The notes: generated by a model not told the origin, from the sequence alone. A DNA stretch of 64,000 bases from Mycobacterium colombiense (GCF_001953985.1 NZ_MBEI01000066.1:124001-188000), one strand, 5' to 3'. Shown: positions 20,285 to 29,053, numbered from the stretch's first letter. Numbers and translations: made by a program.

Positions 20285-21088
20285 ATGGTTGCCGCCGTGG
20301 CAACAGGGCTGACAACTGGCACCCGCCTCAGGATGTGGTGGGTGCGCACCGAGTACTGGCTCGCACGTACGCTGCTGCCCGACGTCTACGCCAACGACGC
20401 GTTGATCACGTTCAACAATTTCCACGGGTTCCTCGATGATCCCGACTTCCAGCGCGCCTACCAGCGCGGCGCGAAATCTCTCGGCAACGAGGACTGGTAC
20501 CAGTGGCAATGGCGCGTGCACGTGGGGCTGTGGGCTGCGGCGAGCGCCAGCCAGCTCGAGGGCGATTTCGTCGAGTGTGGCGTCAGTTACGGCTTTTTGA
20601 GCAGCGCCATCATGGAATACCTGGACTGGGATCGGCTGGGCAAGACGTTCTACTTGCTCGACACGTTCGCCGGGCTTGACCCGCGGTTCGTCACCGACAA
20701 CGAACGCCAGGCCGGGGCGCTGGAGACCAGCGAGGGGCACCTCCGCAACGGGATGTACGTCAACGGGGTTGACAGCGTCCGCGCCAATTTCGCGCAGTGG
20801 AAGAACCACCGCATCATCGTGGGCGCGGTCCCGGAAACACTCGAGCACGTCGAGGCGACGTCGGTGGCCTACCTGCACATCGACATGAACTGCGCGCCCC
20901 CGGAAGTCGCTGCGCTGCGTTACTTTTGGCCGCGCCTCACACCCGGCGCCTTTGTGCTGCTGGACGACTACGCGAATCGGGGACGCGACGAACAGCGCAT
21001 CGCCATGGATGAGGTCGCCGGCGAGCTGGGTGTGAAAATCTGCACATTGCCCACCGGCCAGGGCCTGCTCATCAAACCGGCGCGCTGA
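20285..21088 (+). CDS. TylF-like methyltransferase
   Basis: 267 residues if started at ATG 20285. The frame is open back to TTG 20204, but the extra 27 residues look non-coding-like and I leave them out. Motifs are FVECGVSYGFLSSAIMEYL (SAM loop), FYLLDTFAGLDPRF, LHIDMNCAPPEVAAL and LLDDYANRG, all matching the TylF superfamily but more distant than the two duplicates before it. In place of LDGDLYES it has HIDMNCAPPE, so one acidic metal-type residue is kept and the Tyr-Glu is lost. Substrate probably another sugar or a fatty-acyl hydroxyl of the GPL. It converges with the minus-strand GT1 gene, whose stop lies 26 bases away. Confidence 0.8.
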   Translation: MVAAVATGLTTGTRLRMWWVRTEYWLARTLLPDVYANDALITFNNFHGFLDDPDFQRAYQRGAKSLGNEDWYQWQWRVHVGLWAAASASQLEGDFVECGVSYGFLSSAIMEYLDWDRLGKTFYLLDTFAGLDPRFVTDNERQAGALETSEGHLRNGMYVNGVDSVRANFAQWKNHRIIVGAVPETLEHVEATSVAYLHIDMNCAPPEVAALRYFWPRLTPGAFVLLDDYANRGRDEQRIAMDEVAGELGVKICTLPTGQGLLIKPAR

Positions 21089-21113
21089 GCCCGCTGGTAA
21101 ACGTAAACCCGCC

Positions 21114-22370
21114 TTACTCAATCCCTTTCCGGCGGGCAGCGGCTTCCAGCAGGTCGGCGGTGCGCTCGATGCTCGCGGCGGGTGTGCTCATGCGGGCGGC
21201 GAACTCCCGGGTCCGGGTGGCGTATTCCGGCGCGAGGATCTGGCGCAGGTCCGCGAACAGCGTTTCTTGAGACGTGGCCGAAAAGCGCCGCGCCGTACCC
21301 AATTTCAGGCGTTTGATCGCAGCGGCCCAATACGGTTGGTCGGCGGAGCTCCACAGGGCCAGGGTGGGGATTCCCGCGCGCAGACTTGCGGCCGTGGTGC
21401 CCGAGCCACCGTGGTGAACAATCACTCGGCAGGCGGGAAAGATGGTCGCGTAATTCACCACACCGACAGCCTTGACGTGGTCGAAGTGCGGTACGTCGCT
21501 GAAGTCGGTGCCGCCGAAGCAAATCAGCGCCCGCTCGCCCAACTGCGCGCACGCCGCGCCGATCATGTTGACTGTGTCGGCGGCAGATTCGAGCGCGATG
21601 CTGCCGGAACCGAAGCATATCGGTGGTGTTCCCGACGCAATCCAGGCTGCGACGTCGTCGTCGGCCTCCGTCGGCAACTCCATCGTCAGCGCCCCGACAA
21701 AGGGGCGCCGGTCGCCCCAGCGCGCCCATTCGGCGGCCAGGCCGGGAAAGAAGATGTCGTCGTAGGCCTGAACCTCCAGCGATCGGCGTTCGGCGATTCG
21801 CCGCTGCGAGCGATGCATTGCCTTCGGCAGGCCGAGTTCGCCGCGCTGCGCGTTGTCGACGTCCTTCGTCGAGCGCCAAAACAGCCATTCGATCGTCGTC
21901 ATGGTGGAGCGCACCAGCGGCGCGGGCACGCTCGGCATGAGCCGGCCGTTGGCCCGCATGGGAAAGTGGTGCAGCGCGGCCAGGGGGATGTCGTAATGCT
22001 CGGCGACGTTGGCCGCGGCCTGCTCGAAATTCAGGCCGGTGGCCAGCAGGTCGGCGCCATCCGCCAGCGACTTCAACGTCGTGCTGACGTCGCGCCAGTA
22101 CTTGATCAGGGGATCCCAGACTTTGAGCACCTGCCTGATCGGATTGCGGAAGAAGTCGGTCCACATGTTGCGAAGGAATTCCTCGTCCAAGAACTCCTGG
22201 ACTTTCGGCCCGTAGGGAACCGCAGCGAGCCCGACCGACTCGACGAAGCTGACAAGTTCGGGAGGGACGGCCATCCGCACTTCGTGGCCCCGGCGCAGCA
22301 GTTCGAGGCCAACGGCCGCGGACGGTTCGATGTCGCCGCGAGTTCCGTAACTCGCCAGGGCAAACTTCAC
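21114..22370 (-). CDS. GPL-type glycosyltransferase (GT1, Gtf/Rtf family), gene 3
   Basis: 418 residues from GTG 22370. The frame is open much further upstream, but KFALASYGTRGDIEPSAAV must be the N-terminus by comparison with the family. The donor-site segment VHHGGSGTTAASLRAGIP is intact. Compared with the plus-strand copies it diverges in the acceptor half (residues about 60-150), consistent with another acceptor sugar. It is the last gene of a minus-strand group (26850 to 21114) that also has a GT2, a pyruvyltransferase and a methyltransferase. A 127-base gap separates it from the methyltransferase gene upstream. Confidence 0.9.
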   Translation of the reverse strand: MKFALASYGTRGDIEPSAAVGLELLRRGHEVRMAVPPELVSFVESVGLAAVPYGPKVQEFLDEEFLRNMWTDFFRNPIRQVLKVWDPLIKYWRDVSTTLKSLADGADLLATGLNFEQAAANVAEHYDIPLAALHHFPMRANGRLMPSVPAPLVRSTMTTIEWLFWRSTKDVDNAQRGELGLPKAMHRSQRRIAERRSLEVQAYDDIFFPGLAAEWARWGDRRPFVGALTMELPTEADDDVAAWIASGTPPICFGSGSIALESAADTVNMIGAACAQLGERALICFGGTDFSDVPHFDHVKAVGVVNYATIFPACRVIVHHGGSGTTAASLRAGIPTLALWSSADQPYWAAAIKRLKLGTARRFSATSQETLFADLRQILAPEYATRTREFAARMSTPAASIERTADLLEAAARRKGIE

Positions 22371-22497
22371 GACACATCCTGCCTTCCGAGTCGTCCCGCC
22401 TGTCGGCAACGTCGGGGCCATTATGGCCGGTTCGAAGGACCGGCCGTCAGGGGATCGCCATGTGCGGTGCGCTAGCCGGCCGACAGGGGCCAGGGAG

Positions 22498-23175
22498 CTA
22501 GGGCGCCAATTCGATAAGGCCCAGCCGTTTGGACACCTCGACCGCCCCCACCACGTGGGGATCGGCGCAGATGTCTCGCCAGGCTTCGCCCATCCCGCGG
22601 TTGAAGTCGATGTCATCGAACAGCACCAAGGCACCCGGGGCCATGCGAGGCTTCAAAATCTGCCACTGCCGGGCCACAAATTCTTGGGTGTGGATCCCGT
22701 CCACCAAGGCCAGATCGATCGAGTCGGGGATGTCGCCGACGTGGTCTTCGAAGGCACCCCGCGTCAGGGTGTAGCGATCGGTGACGGATTTGATGTTCCG
22801 CTCGGCGATGTCAGCCCAGGAGGGGTTGATCTCGAACGAATACATCCAGCCCTGCCGGAGCGCCGAGGACAGGTACATCCCGGACACCCCGAACGCCGAT
22901 CCGAACTCCACGACGATCCTGGGGTCGTGCCAGTCCACCAGATAGGCGTACAAGTCGCCCTGCCACGACGCCGCCCGGACCTGCTCGGGTTTCCGGGTCG
23001 CACCAGGCTGTCCGTAGGCTTCAGCCAGGGGCAGCGCGCCGAGCTTCTGCGTTGCCCGTGCGGAAGACTCGATCTCGGCTTTACGCGCCGCGGGCGGCAA
23101 GCGTCGGGGAAGGCCGGCGATGCGCCCGCCGCGCTTTACCCACTTGCGCTCCAATGGTTTTCGCAGGCGTATCAC
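22498..23175 (-). CDS. Class I SAM-dependent methyltransferase
   Basis: 225 residues from GTG 23175, which overlaps the TGA of the pyruvyltransferase gene in the tetranucleotide GTGA, so the two are translationally coupled. Starts further upstream would lie inside the previous gene and are rejected. Motifs: VVEFGSAFGVSGMYLSSAL (SAM-binding loop), YSFEINPSWADIAERN and LALVDGIHT, then a buried acidic LVLFDDIDF. This is the methyltransferase-24 type. Because it is coupled to a pyruvyltransferase it probably O-methylates the same sugar. GPLs with 4,6-O-pyruvylated 3-O-methylglucose are known from M. avium serovar 8; the link is inference. Confidence 0.82.
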   Translation of the reverse strand: MIRLRKPLERKWVKRGGRIAGLPRRLPPAARKAEIESSARATQKLGALPLAEAYGQPGATRKPEQVRAASWQGDLYAYLVDWHDPRIVVEFGSAFGVSGMYLSSALRQGWMYSFEINPSWADIAERNIKSVTDRYTLTRGAFEDHVGDIPDSIDLALVDGIHTQEFVARQWQILKPRMAPGALVLFDDIDFNRGMGEAWRDICADPHVVGAVEVSKRLGLIELAP

Positions 23176-24221
23176 GAGGCGAGACCCAACTGGCGTGCCA
23201 GATCCGCGTATTCGCCCTCGAGGCGCTGTTTCAGGCGTGCGACGGCGGTGCGCTTCCTGCTCCGGATGTCTGACGAGTCCGCGATCGCGTCGAGCACCCT
23301 GTCGACAACGGCGGCGCTGCTCACCTGGTCGGTGCGAACCAGCGACCGGGCATCGTCGATCGCGAGCGCGAAGTCCCGGCATTTCGGTTGGTACTCAAGC
23401 GAAACGACCGGGGTATCGGACAGCGAAGCCAGGACGCTCGCGTGCAGGCGGGTGACGATGGCGGCCGAACAGCGGGCCAATTCCCGCGCCGCCGCATCGG
23501 GGTCGGCCGGAAGCACCATCTCTGCTTCCGGAATGTCTCTGAGCGCCACTTCGGTCCAGCGTCTGTCTTCTGGATTCATCAGTACCCCGACGAAGCGGTA
23601 GCCGTGTGATGACAGTTGTTTGACGGCGCCGGCTACCTCGTCCGCCAGCTGCTGCGGGTCGTGTCCCCAAAGGTCGTCGCCGAAGCCGAGATTCACTCCG
23701 ATCAGCCCGTCTTCAGGAGTGACGTCGGGCCGGGGGAGGAGCAGCGCCGGATCGCCGGATACCTCGACGTCCAATCCGATGTCGGCCAGAAGTTCGGCGC
23801 TGCGCGGCCCTCGCACGGACACGGTACGAAACTTGGAAAGTATTGGTGCCCAGCGTTTCAGCTCGTCTTTGCCTGAGCCGCTATTGCGTCCGCCGAACAC
23901 CGGATCTTCGACGCCGACGCCAATCGCGTAGCTTCCGTTGTCTTTGGTGAGCGCCAACCCCCGGTTGACCAACAGCCGCCACTGGCTCCTTCCGACGAGC
24001 GTGCCGCCACCTACGACCTGGCTGCTGCGCCGCAGCGATCGGTTCAAACCCACTGCCGCCGTGACGGTTGCATAGATCAGTTGGTGCGGGAGGCGCGGCA
24101 GGTCGAGAAAGGTTGCCCCGCGCAACTGGCCCCGAACCGCGTCGTAAATCGCATCGTCGCCAAGGTTGCCCAGCCCATGCCAGCCCAGGTACGCGACGGT
24201 AGGGTCGCCGGTTTCGTTCAT
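23172..24221 (-). CDS. Polysaccharide pyruvyltransferase family protein
   Basis: 349 residues. The N-terminus YLGWHGLGNLGDDAIYDA is the family signature and the C-terminal half has VTRLHASVLASLSDTPVVSLEY, typical of the CsaB/WcaK-like fold. It would use phosphoenolpyruvate to place a 4,6-linked pyruvate ketal on a terminal hexose, giving a negative charge. Its stop overlaps the methyltransferase start and its own ATG lies two bases after the stop of the GT2 gene, so the order GT2, pyruvyltransferase, methyltransferase forms one operon. Pyruvylated terminal glucose is established in some serovar-specific GPLs, so this is the best candidate for the non-reducing-end cap. Confidence 0.86.
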   Translation of the reverse strand: MNETGDPTVAYLGWHGLGNLGDDAIYDAVRGQLRGATFLDLPRLPHQLIYATVTAAVGLNRSLRRSSQVVGGGTLVGRSQWRLLVNRGLALTKDNGSYAIGVGVEDPVFGGRNSGSGKDELKRWAPILSKFRTVSVRGPRSAELLADIGLDVEVSGDPALLLPRPDVTPEDGLIGVNLGFGDDLWGHDPQQLADEVAGAVKQLSSHGYRFVGVLMNPEDRRWTEVALRDIPEAEMVLPADPDAAARELARCSAAIVTRLHASVLASLSDTPVVSLEYQPKCRDFALAIDDARSLVRTDQVSSAAVVDRVLDAIADSSDIRSRKRTAVARLKQRLEGEYADLARQLGLAS

Positions 24222-24223
24222 CC

Positions 24224-25291
24224 TCAGGCGCTCAGCCGCTCGTCGACTCGGTTTTCAGCACCTTCCTCCGGTTGAGCGGCGTTGCGGATGAGCTTGCGCC
24301 GCACCCTCTTCACACGCCCGCCGAGCGTTTTGGTCCAGCGGTTCCGCAGCGCCAGCGTCGCGATGCGCGGGTGCTGGGCGGTGGTTTGCACGAGGAGTGC
24401 GTGGCCCTCAGGATCTGGGACCTGTTTGGCGATCGCGCTGAGTACCCAGTTGGCGTTTTTGGCGACGATCGATTCGTGCAAAGGGTCGCCGGAGACGACA
24501 TCGAGCATGGCGTCCAACGTCGCCGCATGCGCGGGACCCTGCGTACGCCAGAAGGTTGCGGGATCGGTGATCGACTTGTACCACATGCCGCGCGGATGGC
24601 GGCGGTAGACGGCCATCGTCTCCGGCAGCATCGCGATATCGCCTTCGGCGGCATGACGCACGTGCAGGTACCAATCCAAAGGCATGACGTCGGCCGGGAT
24701 GTCGTCATAGCGGGGGAGGCGGCGGTACATCACCGAATTCGTCTGGATGAAGTTCCGCGAGATCAAGGTCTCGAAGCTGAGGTCGCCGGCCCGAAAGGGT
24801 GGTGGGAACGTCGGAAGGAAGACCTCTTCAAACTTGCGGTATAGGGCGTGTACTAGTTTCTCGTCCTCATCGCGGTCGCGGGTCCAGACCACCTGCACCG
24901 GGTGGAAACACACTGCGGTGTCGGGGTTCTGGTCGAGAAAAGCGACTTGTTTGCTCAGTTTCAACGGGTCGACCCAGTAGTCGTCGCCCTCGCACAGCGC
25001 GATGTATTCGCCACGCGCGGCGCACAGGGCGCCGGTCAGGTTCGCGTTGAGGCCGACGTTCTTGGACCGCAGGATCGGCCGGAACAGGTGCGGGTGGCGG
25101 TCGGCGTACTCCTGGATTATCCGGGGTGTGGCGTCGGTCGAGGCATCGTCGGCGACGATGATTTCCATCGGAAAGTCGGCCTGCTGGGCGAGGAAGCCGT
25201 CCAACGTGTCGCGCAGGTAGGCCTGCTGGTTGTGGGTGGTGGACACCACGCTGACCTTCGGTGCGTCCGCTGCTCTCCTTGTGGCGGTCAC
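24224..25291 (-). CDS. GT2-family glycosyltransferase, gene A
   Basis: 355 residues. The N-terminal GT-A fold starts KVSVVSTTHNQQAYLRDTLDGF, with VADDASTD (nucleotide-binding Asp), LCEGDDYW (the DxD-like metal site) and a C-terminal region ending in a basic tail. Typical of inverting transferases using UDP- or dTDP-hexoses. It is paralogous to the gene at 28103-29053: the words NFIQTNS, YDDIPADVMP and DWYLHVRHAA recur. Gene A has an insertion of about 25 residues near 140-165 that the paralogue lacks. It is first of a tight set with the pyruvyltransferase, so it likely adds the sugar that is then pyruvylated. Confidence 0.87.
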   Translation of the reverse strand: MTATRRAADAPKVSVVSTTHNQQAYLRDTLDGFLAQQADFPMEIIVADDASTDATPRIIQEYADRHPHLFRPILRSKNVGLNANLTGALCAARGEYIALCEGDDYWVDPLKLSKQVAFLDQNPDTAVCFHPVQVVWTRDRDEDEKLVHALYRKFEEVFLPTFPPPFRAGDLSFETLISRNFIQTNSVMYRRLPRYDDIPADVMPLDWYLHVRHAAEGDIAMLPETMAVYRRHPRGMWYKSITDPATFWRTQGPAHAATLDAMLDVVSGDPLHESIVAKNANWVLSAIAKQVPDPEGHALLVQTTAQHPRIATLALRNRWTKTLGGRVKRVRRKLIRNAAQPEEGAENRVDERLSA

Positions 25292-25611
25292 TGCGAGCCT
25301 CTCGTCTGCGCGCCGGTTGCGTCGCGGTCGAGAAACACCCTGTCATTGATCGGTGAACAAAGCAGTTGCGAAAAGATGCCGTTCCCCCAGAGCGGTTGCG
25401 TACCGAGCGCCCGTCGGCGCGACACAGTACGGTTACTGACACTTTGGTCAATTATAGACAGCGCGGAACCGGGGTTTCCTGTCGAGCGGGCTGTAAACGC
25501 GCGCTTTGGGATGTTGGGGTGCACGCAGCAAATATTCCTGGGCGGCATTTCAGCGCCGAAAACACCTGGTAAATTTTCACTTTGCTGGTGTAGCTGGCAA
25601 CCAACGACATC
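25292..25611. promoter_or_regulatory. A/T-richer gap upstream of the GT2/pyruvyltransferase operon
   Basis: 320 bases between two minus-strand genes with no supported coding frame. It must contain the promoter of the GT2-pyruvyltransferase-methyltransferase operon if that is transcribed separately from the GT1 gene upstream. No clear terminator or operator was recognised. Confidence 0.3.
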
Positions 25612-26850
25612 TCAGGCGGCAAATTTCTCCAAGAGGTTGGCGGTGATCGCGATACTCTCGGCGGGTTTGGTCATTCGCGCCGCGATCGCGCGGGCGCGGA
25701 TGGCGTACTCCGGAGTGAGGATCTGTCCCAGGTCGGCGACCAACGAATCGAGCGTGGTGCTCGGAAAGTGCCGTGCCAGGCCAACTTTCAGTCGTTGAAC
25801 CTGGCCGGCCCAGATCTTTTGATCGCTCAAACTCCAAAGGCTCAAGGTCGGGACTCCCGCGCGCAGTCCTGCCGCCGTGGTGCCCGCACCGCTGTGATGG
25901 ACCACGGCGCGGCAGGCGGGAAAGACCGCTGCGTAATTCACCGGGCCCACGACCTTGACGTGGTCGAACTGTGGCGCAGCGCTGAAATCCGTTTTGCCGG
26001 AGCACACCAGCGCCCGCTCGCCCAACTGCGCGCAGGCATTAGCAATCATGCTGATTGTATTGGCCGGAGACTCAATCGATGTGCTGCCGAAGCCGAAGCA
26101 GATCGGGGGCGTTCCCGCGGCGATCCACGACGCGACGTCGACGTCGGAATCCGTCGTCAACTCCATCGTCAGCGTGCCGACAAACGGGCGCCGGTCGTTC
26201 CATTTGGCCCATTCATCGGCCAACCCGGGAAAGCACACCTCGTCGTAGGCCTGGATCTCCAGTGCGCCGCGGGCGGCCATCCGTTGTGGCGCAGGGCCTT
26301 TCGCCTTCGGCAGGCCTAGTTCGCGGCGCTGGGCATCCTCGGCCTTCTTCGTCACCCGCCACTGTGTCCAGTCCAGCGCCGTCATCACGGTGCGCACCGC
26401 CGGCGCCGGCAGATGAGGCGCGAGCTGCCCGTTGGGCCGCATAGGGAAGTAGTGCATCGTGGCCAACGGCACGTCGAGGTACTCGGCCACGTTCGCCGCG
26501 ATTCCCGGAAAGCCAGGGCCGGTGAACACCAGGTCGGCACCGTCGGAGAGCGATGTCAGGGTTGCGCTCATCTCCGCCCAGGACTGGATAAGCAGGTCCT
26601 GGGCTTCCCGCCACCGCCTCCTCACCTCGGGGACATTCCAGAACTTGCCGAGGAAGTCGGTATCCCAGAAGCCGTCCTGCTGGTCGGGCCCGTAGCCTGC
26701 CGCCGAAAGGCCGGCCGACTCGACGAGGGGCACTAGGTTGGGCGGAACGGCCATGCGGACCTCGTGCCCGCGGCGCTGCAGTTCGCGACCCACAGCCGTG
26801 CAGGGCTCGACATCCCCGCGAGTTCCATAGCTGGCCAGGGCGAATTTCAC
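25612..26850 (-). CDS. GPL-type glycosyltransferase (GT1, Gtf/Rtf family), gene 4
   Basis: 412 residues from GTG 26850 (KFALASYGTRGDVEPCTAV follows); an in-frame start 12 codons upstream is unlikely by alignment. The donor-site motif is changed at one position, VHHSGAGTTAAGLRAGVP instead of HHGGSGTT, which may alter donor choice or activity. The AGGATTCGTC leader before GTG matches the leaders of other locus genes. Predicted deoxyhexosyltransferase of GPL assembly. It is divergent from the methyltransferase at 27252. Confidence 0.9.
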   Translation of the reverse strand: MKFALASYGTRGDVEPCTAVGRELQRRGHEVRMAVPPNLVPLVESAGLSAAGYGPDQQDGFWDTDFLGKFWNVPEVRRRWREAQDLLIQSWAEMSATLTSLSDGADLVFTGPGFPGIAANVAEYLDVPLATMHYFPMRPNGQLAPHLPAPAVRTVMTALDWTQWRVTKKAEDAQRRELGLPKAKGPAPQRMAARGALEIQAYDEVCFPGLADEWAKWNDRRPFVGTLTMELTTDSDVDVASWIAAGTPPICFGFGSTSIESPANTISMIANACAQLGERALVCSGKTDFSAAPQFDHVKVVGPVNYAAVFPACRAVVHHSGAGTTAAGLRAGVPTLSLWSLSDQKIWAGQVQRLKVGLARHFPSTTLDSLVADLGQILTPEYAIRARAIAARMTKPAESIAITANLLEKFAA

Positions 26851-27251
26851 GACGAATCCTTTCGGTGGTCGCGCTTGTCCGGGCATTCGCAGAGGTCATT
26901 ATCTCTATTTGTTCAAGCGGCTAGTGGCGTTTCGGCATTGCCAGTGGTCAGAATTCGGCGCGCCCCCTATATGCGGCCTGGTCAAGGCTAATTTTTGAGT
27001 CTTGATACCGATGAATTTGCCCCGGAGATCCGCTTGGTAGGGCCTGCAAATGGCTCTCTGCAATGCTTGGCTTCAGGTCGTCCTACTGTGCCACCACCAG
27101 ATCGAAGCCACGGCGGCATCGGCCCAGGTTCACTCCCACGGTCGGCCGACTGCGGCGAGCGAACTTCAATATGATGCGTTCACCAGCCAGAACTCATCAC
27201 GCCTGCGACATCTACCGCAATCGGTGTCGTCGTCAGCCCAGCTGTTATTGA
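26851..27251. promoter_or_regulatory. Divergent promoter region between GT1 gene 4 and the Cys-rich methyltransferase
   Basis: 401 bases. The strand switch requires promoters in both directions here. The A/T-rich part near 26960-27010 is the best candidate area. Plus-strand frames starting at 27050 run across the methyltransferase gene in another frame and are shadows. No palindrome stood out. Confidence 0.3.
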
Positions 27252-28049
27252 ATGAGACGCATGCCGCTCTCCGACACCGGTCAACGTGCCGGCCGCCTTA
27301 TCCGCCGCGTCTGTTACGCGGGCCCAGGTCAATGCAACATATGCGGGAGCCGCATTCGCTTCCTGAGCGTGACGCGCAGGCTGGGTGGCGAGCTCGCCAC
27401 GTACGGGTTTCCCTACTCCCTAGACGAGATGGAGACGATCAACCATCGGAGGTACGTCTGTCCGGTGTGTGGCTCGGTCGACCGGGACCGCCTTTACAAG
27501 CTCTATGTCGACAGGTTTCTGCCGCCCGATGGCGTGCGGAGTGTGCTGGAGTTTGCGCCGTCGCCACCGCTGTCCGGCTACTTGAAGAGCCGCGACGATT
27601 TCCGTTACCGCAGCGCCGATTTGATGATGAGCGGCGTTGACGACGTCGTTGACATCACCGATATGCCGATCTATGGGGACGGCGCGGTCGATTTCTTCAT
27701 CTGCTCCCACGTGCTCGAGCACGTTTCGGATGACGCCCGCGCGCTAAGCGAGTTGTACCGAATACTGGCGCCGGGCGGCCGCGGCATCATCATGACTCCG
27801 GTGGCCCCCGAAGGCAGCTTCGATGAGGATCCCGCGGTCACCGACGAAAGCGAGCGGTGGCGCCGCTTCGCACAGGGTGACCATGTGCGGCTCTACGACC
27901 GCTCCACGTTGTGCTCGCGGATCCGCAAGAGCGGGTTTGAACTTTCCGCACTCGATTCGCAGACATTCGGCGAAGACACGTTTAACCGGCACGCCATCGA
28001 TCTCGGGTCTGTGCTGTATATCGTAAGCAAGCCCGAAATTGATTCTTAG
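27252..28049 (+). CDS. SAM-dependent methyltransferase with N-terminal Cys-rich (zinc-type) segment
   Basis: 265 residues. CNICGS and CPVCGS (about residues 28-33 and 74-79) form two CxxC pairs that could hold a zinc ion. The catalytic domain follows: VLEFAPSPPLSGYL (loop I), VDITDMPIYGDGAVDFFICSHVLEHV (methyltransferase-11 type) and LYRILAPGGRGIIMTPV. It is the only plus-strand gene between minus-strand GT genes, so it has its own promoter. It resembles methyltransferases in surface-glycan clusters. Substrate unknown; a sugar hydroxyl or a sugar amine made by the nearby aminotransferase are possible. The alternative start is the ATG three codons downstream. Confidence 0.8.
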   Translation: MRRMPLSDTGQRAGRLIRRVCYAGPGQCNICGSRIRFLSVTRRLGGELATYGFPYSLDEMETINHRRYVCPVCGSVDRDRLYKLYVDRFLPPDGVRSVLEFAPSPPLSGYLKSRDDFRYRSADLMMSGVDDVVDITDMPIYGDGAVDFFICSHVLEHVSDDARALSELYRILAPGGRGIIMTPVAPEGSFDEDPAVTDESERWRRFAQGDHVRLYDRSTLCSRIRKSGFELSALDSQTFGEDTFNRHAIDLGSVLYIVSKPEIDS

Positions 28050-28102
28050 AAGCGACTACTGAGACGAGATGCCGCAGCTCGTATATCAATGAGCTCGCGG
28101 CC

Positions 28103-29053
28103 CTATGGCAGAAGTTTCCGCCATAGGGCCTTGAGGCGACGTTTCGGCGATGCCCACCGGTGCTGCAGTGCCAACATTGCGGACTGGGGGTGGCGCGCAA
28201 TGGTTTCCAGAAGCGCTGCCCGACCCTCGGGGCCCGGGACCCTCGCGATCTCACCCAAAATCCAGTCGAGCCTGTCAGCGATCAGCTCCTCGCGGATTGG
28301 GTCTTCAGGGAAAAAGTCGAGCATCGCCTCGAACATGGCGACATGTCCGTTCCCATGCGACACCCAAAACTTCGTCCGGTCGGCGTCTGCGTTGTACCAA
28401 AGACCTTGTGTATGGCGGCGATAGACCGCCATCGTCTCGGGAAGCATGCCGATACCGCCTCTCGCCGCGTGCCGGACATGCAGGTACCAGTCCATGGGCA
28501 TGACGTCGGCCGGGATATCGTCATAGCGTTCCTGGCGGCGGTACAGGACTGAGTTGGTCTGGATGAAGTTTCGTCGAATCAACGCATCGACACTCAGGTC
28601 GCGGCGCCAGCCTAACGGAGGAAACTCGGAGCCTCTACGGCCGTCTTCCCAGATCACTCGCACCGGGTGGAAGCACACCGACTTTTCCGCGTGCTGGTCA
28701 AGGTACGCCACCTGCTTGCTGAGCTTCGTCGGGTCGCTCCAGTAGTCGTCCCCGTCGCACAAGGCGAGGTACTCGCCGCGAGCGGCCGAAAGGACATCGG
28801 TCAGGTTCGCATAGGGGCCGATATTTTCGGATCGCAGAATGGGCCGGAAAAGTTGCGGGTACCGCTCGACGTACTCTTTGATGATTGCTGGTGTTGCATC
28901 AGTTGAGGCATCGTCGCCGACGATCACCTCTATCGGGAAATCGGTTTTCTGGGCGACAAAGCCGTCGAGGGTCTCGCGTATGAAGGCTTCGTGGTTGTAG
29001 CTGATCGTGACAACGCTGACCTTCGGACGACTCCCGGCAGCCTCTTCGGTCAC
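28103..29053 (-). CDS. GT2-family glycosyltransferase, gene B
   Basis: 316 residues from GTG 29053. The GTG overlaps the TGA of the aminotransferase gene (GTGA), so the two are translationally coupled. Motifs: KVSVVTISYNHEAFIRETLDGF, VGDDASTD, LCDGDDYWSDP and YDDIPADVMPMDW. Closely paralogous to gene A at 24224. The coupling to a sugar aminotransferase suggests that it transfers the resulting amino sugar, or its amide, onto the GPL oligosaccharide. The C-terminus is shorter than in gene A but equally basic. Confidence 0.87.
   Translation of the reverse strand: MTEEAAGSRPKVSVVTISYNHEAFIRETLDGFVAQKTDFPIEVIVGDDASTDATPAIIKEYVERYPQLFRPILRSENIGPYANLTDVLSAARGEYLALCDGDDYWSDPTKLSKQVAYLDQHAEKSVCFHPVRVIWEDGRRGSEFPPLGWRRDLSVDALIRRNFIQTNSVLYRRQERYDDIPADVMPMDWYLHVRHAARGGIGMLPETMAVYRRHTQGLWYNADADRTKFWVSHGNGHVAMFEAMLDFFPEDPIREELIADRLDWILGEIARVPGPEGRAALLETIARHPQSAMLALQHRWASPKRRLKALWRKLLP

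Noticed and set aside
27050..27640. 196-codon plus-strand frame across the start of the Cys-rich methyltransferase
   Set aside because: It overlaps the methyltransferase in another frame, and its translation shows no family features.
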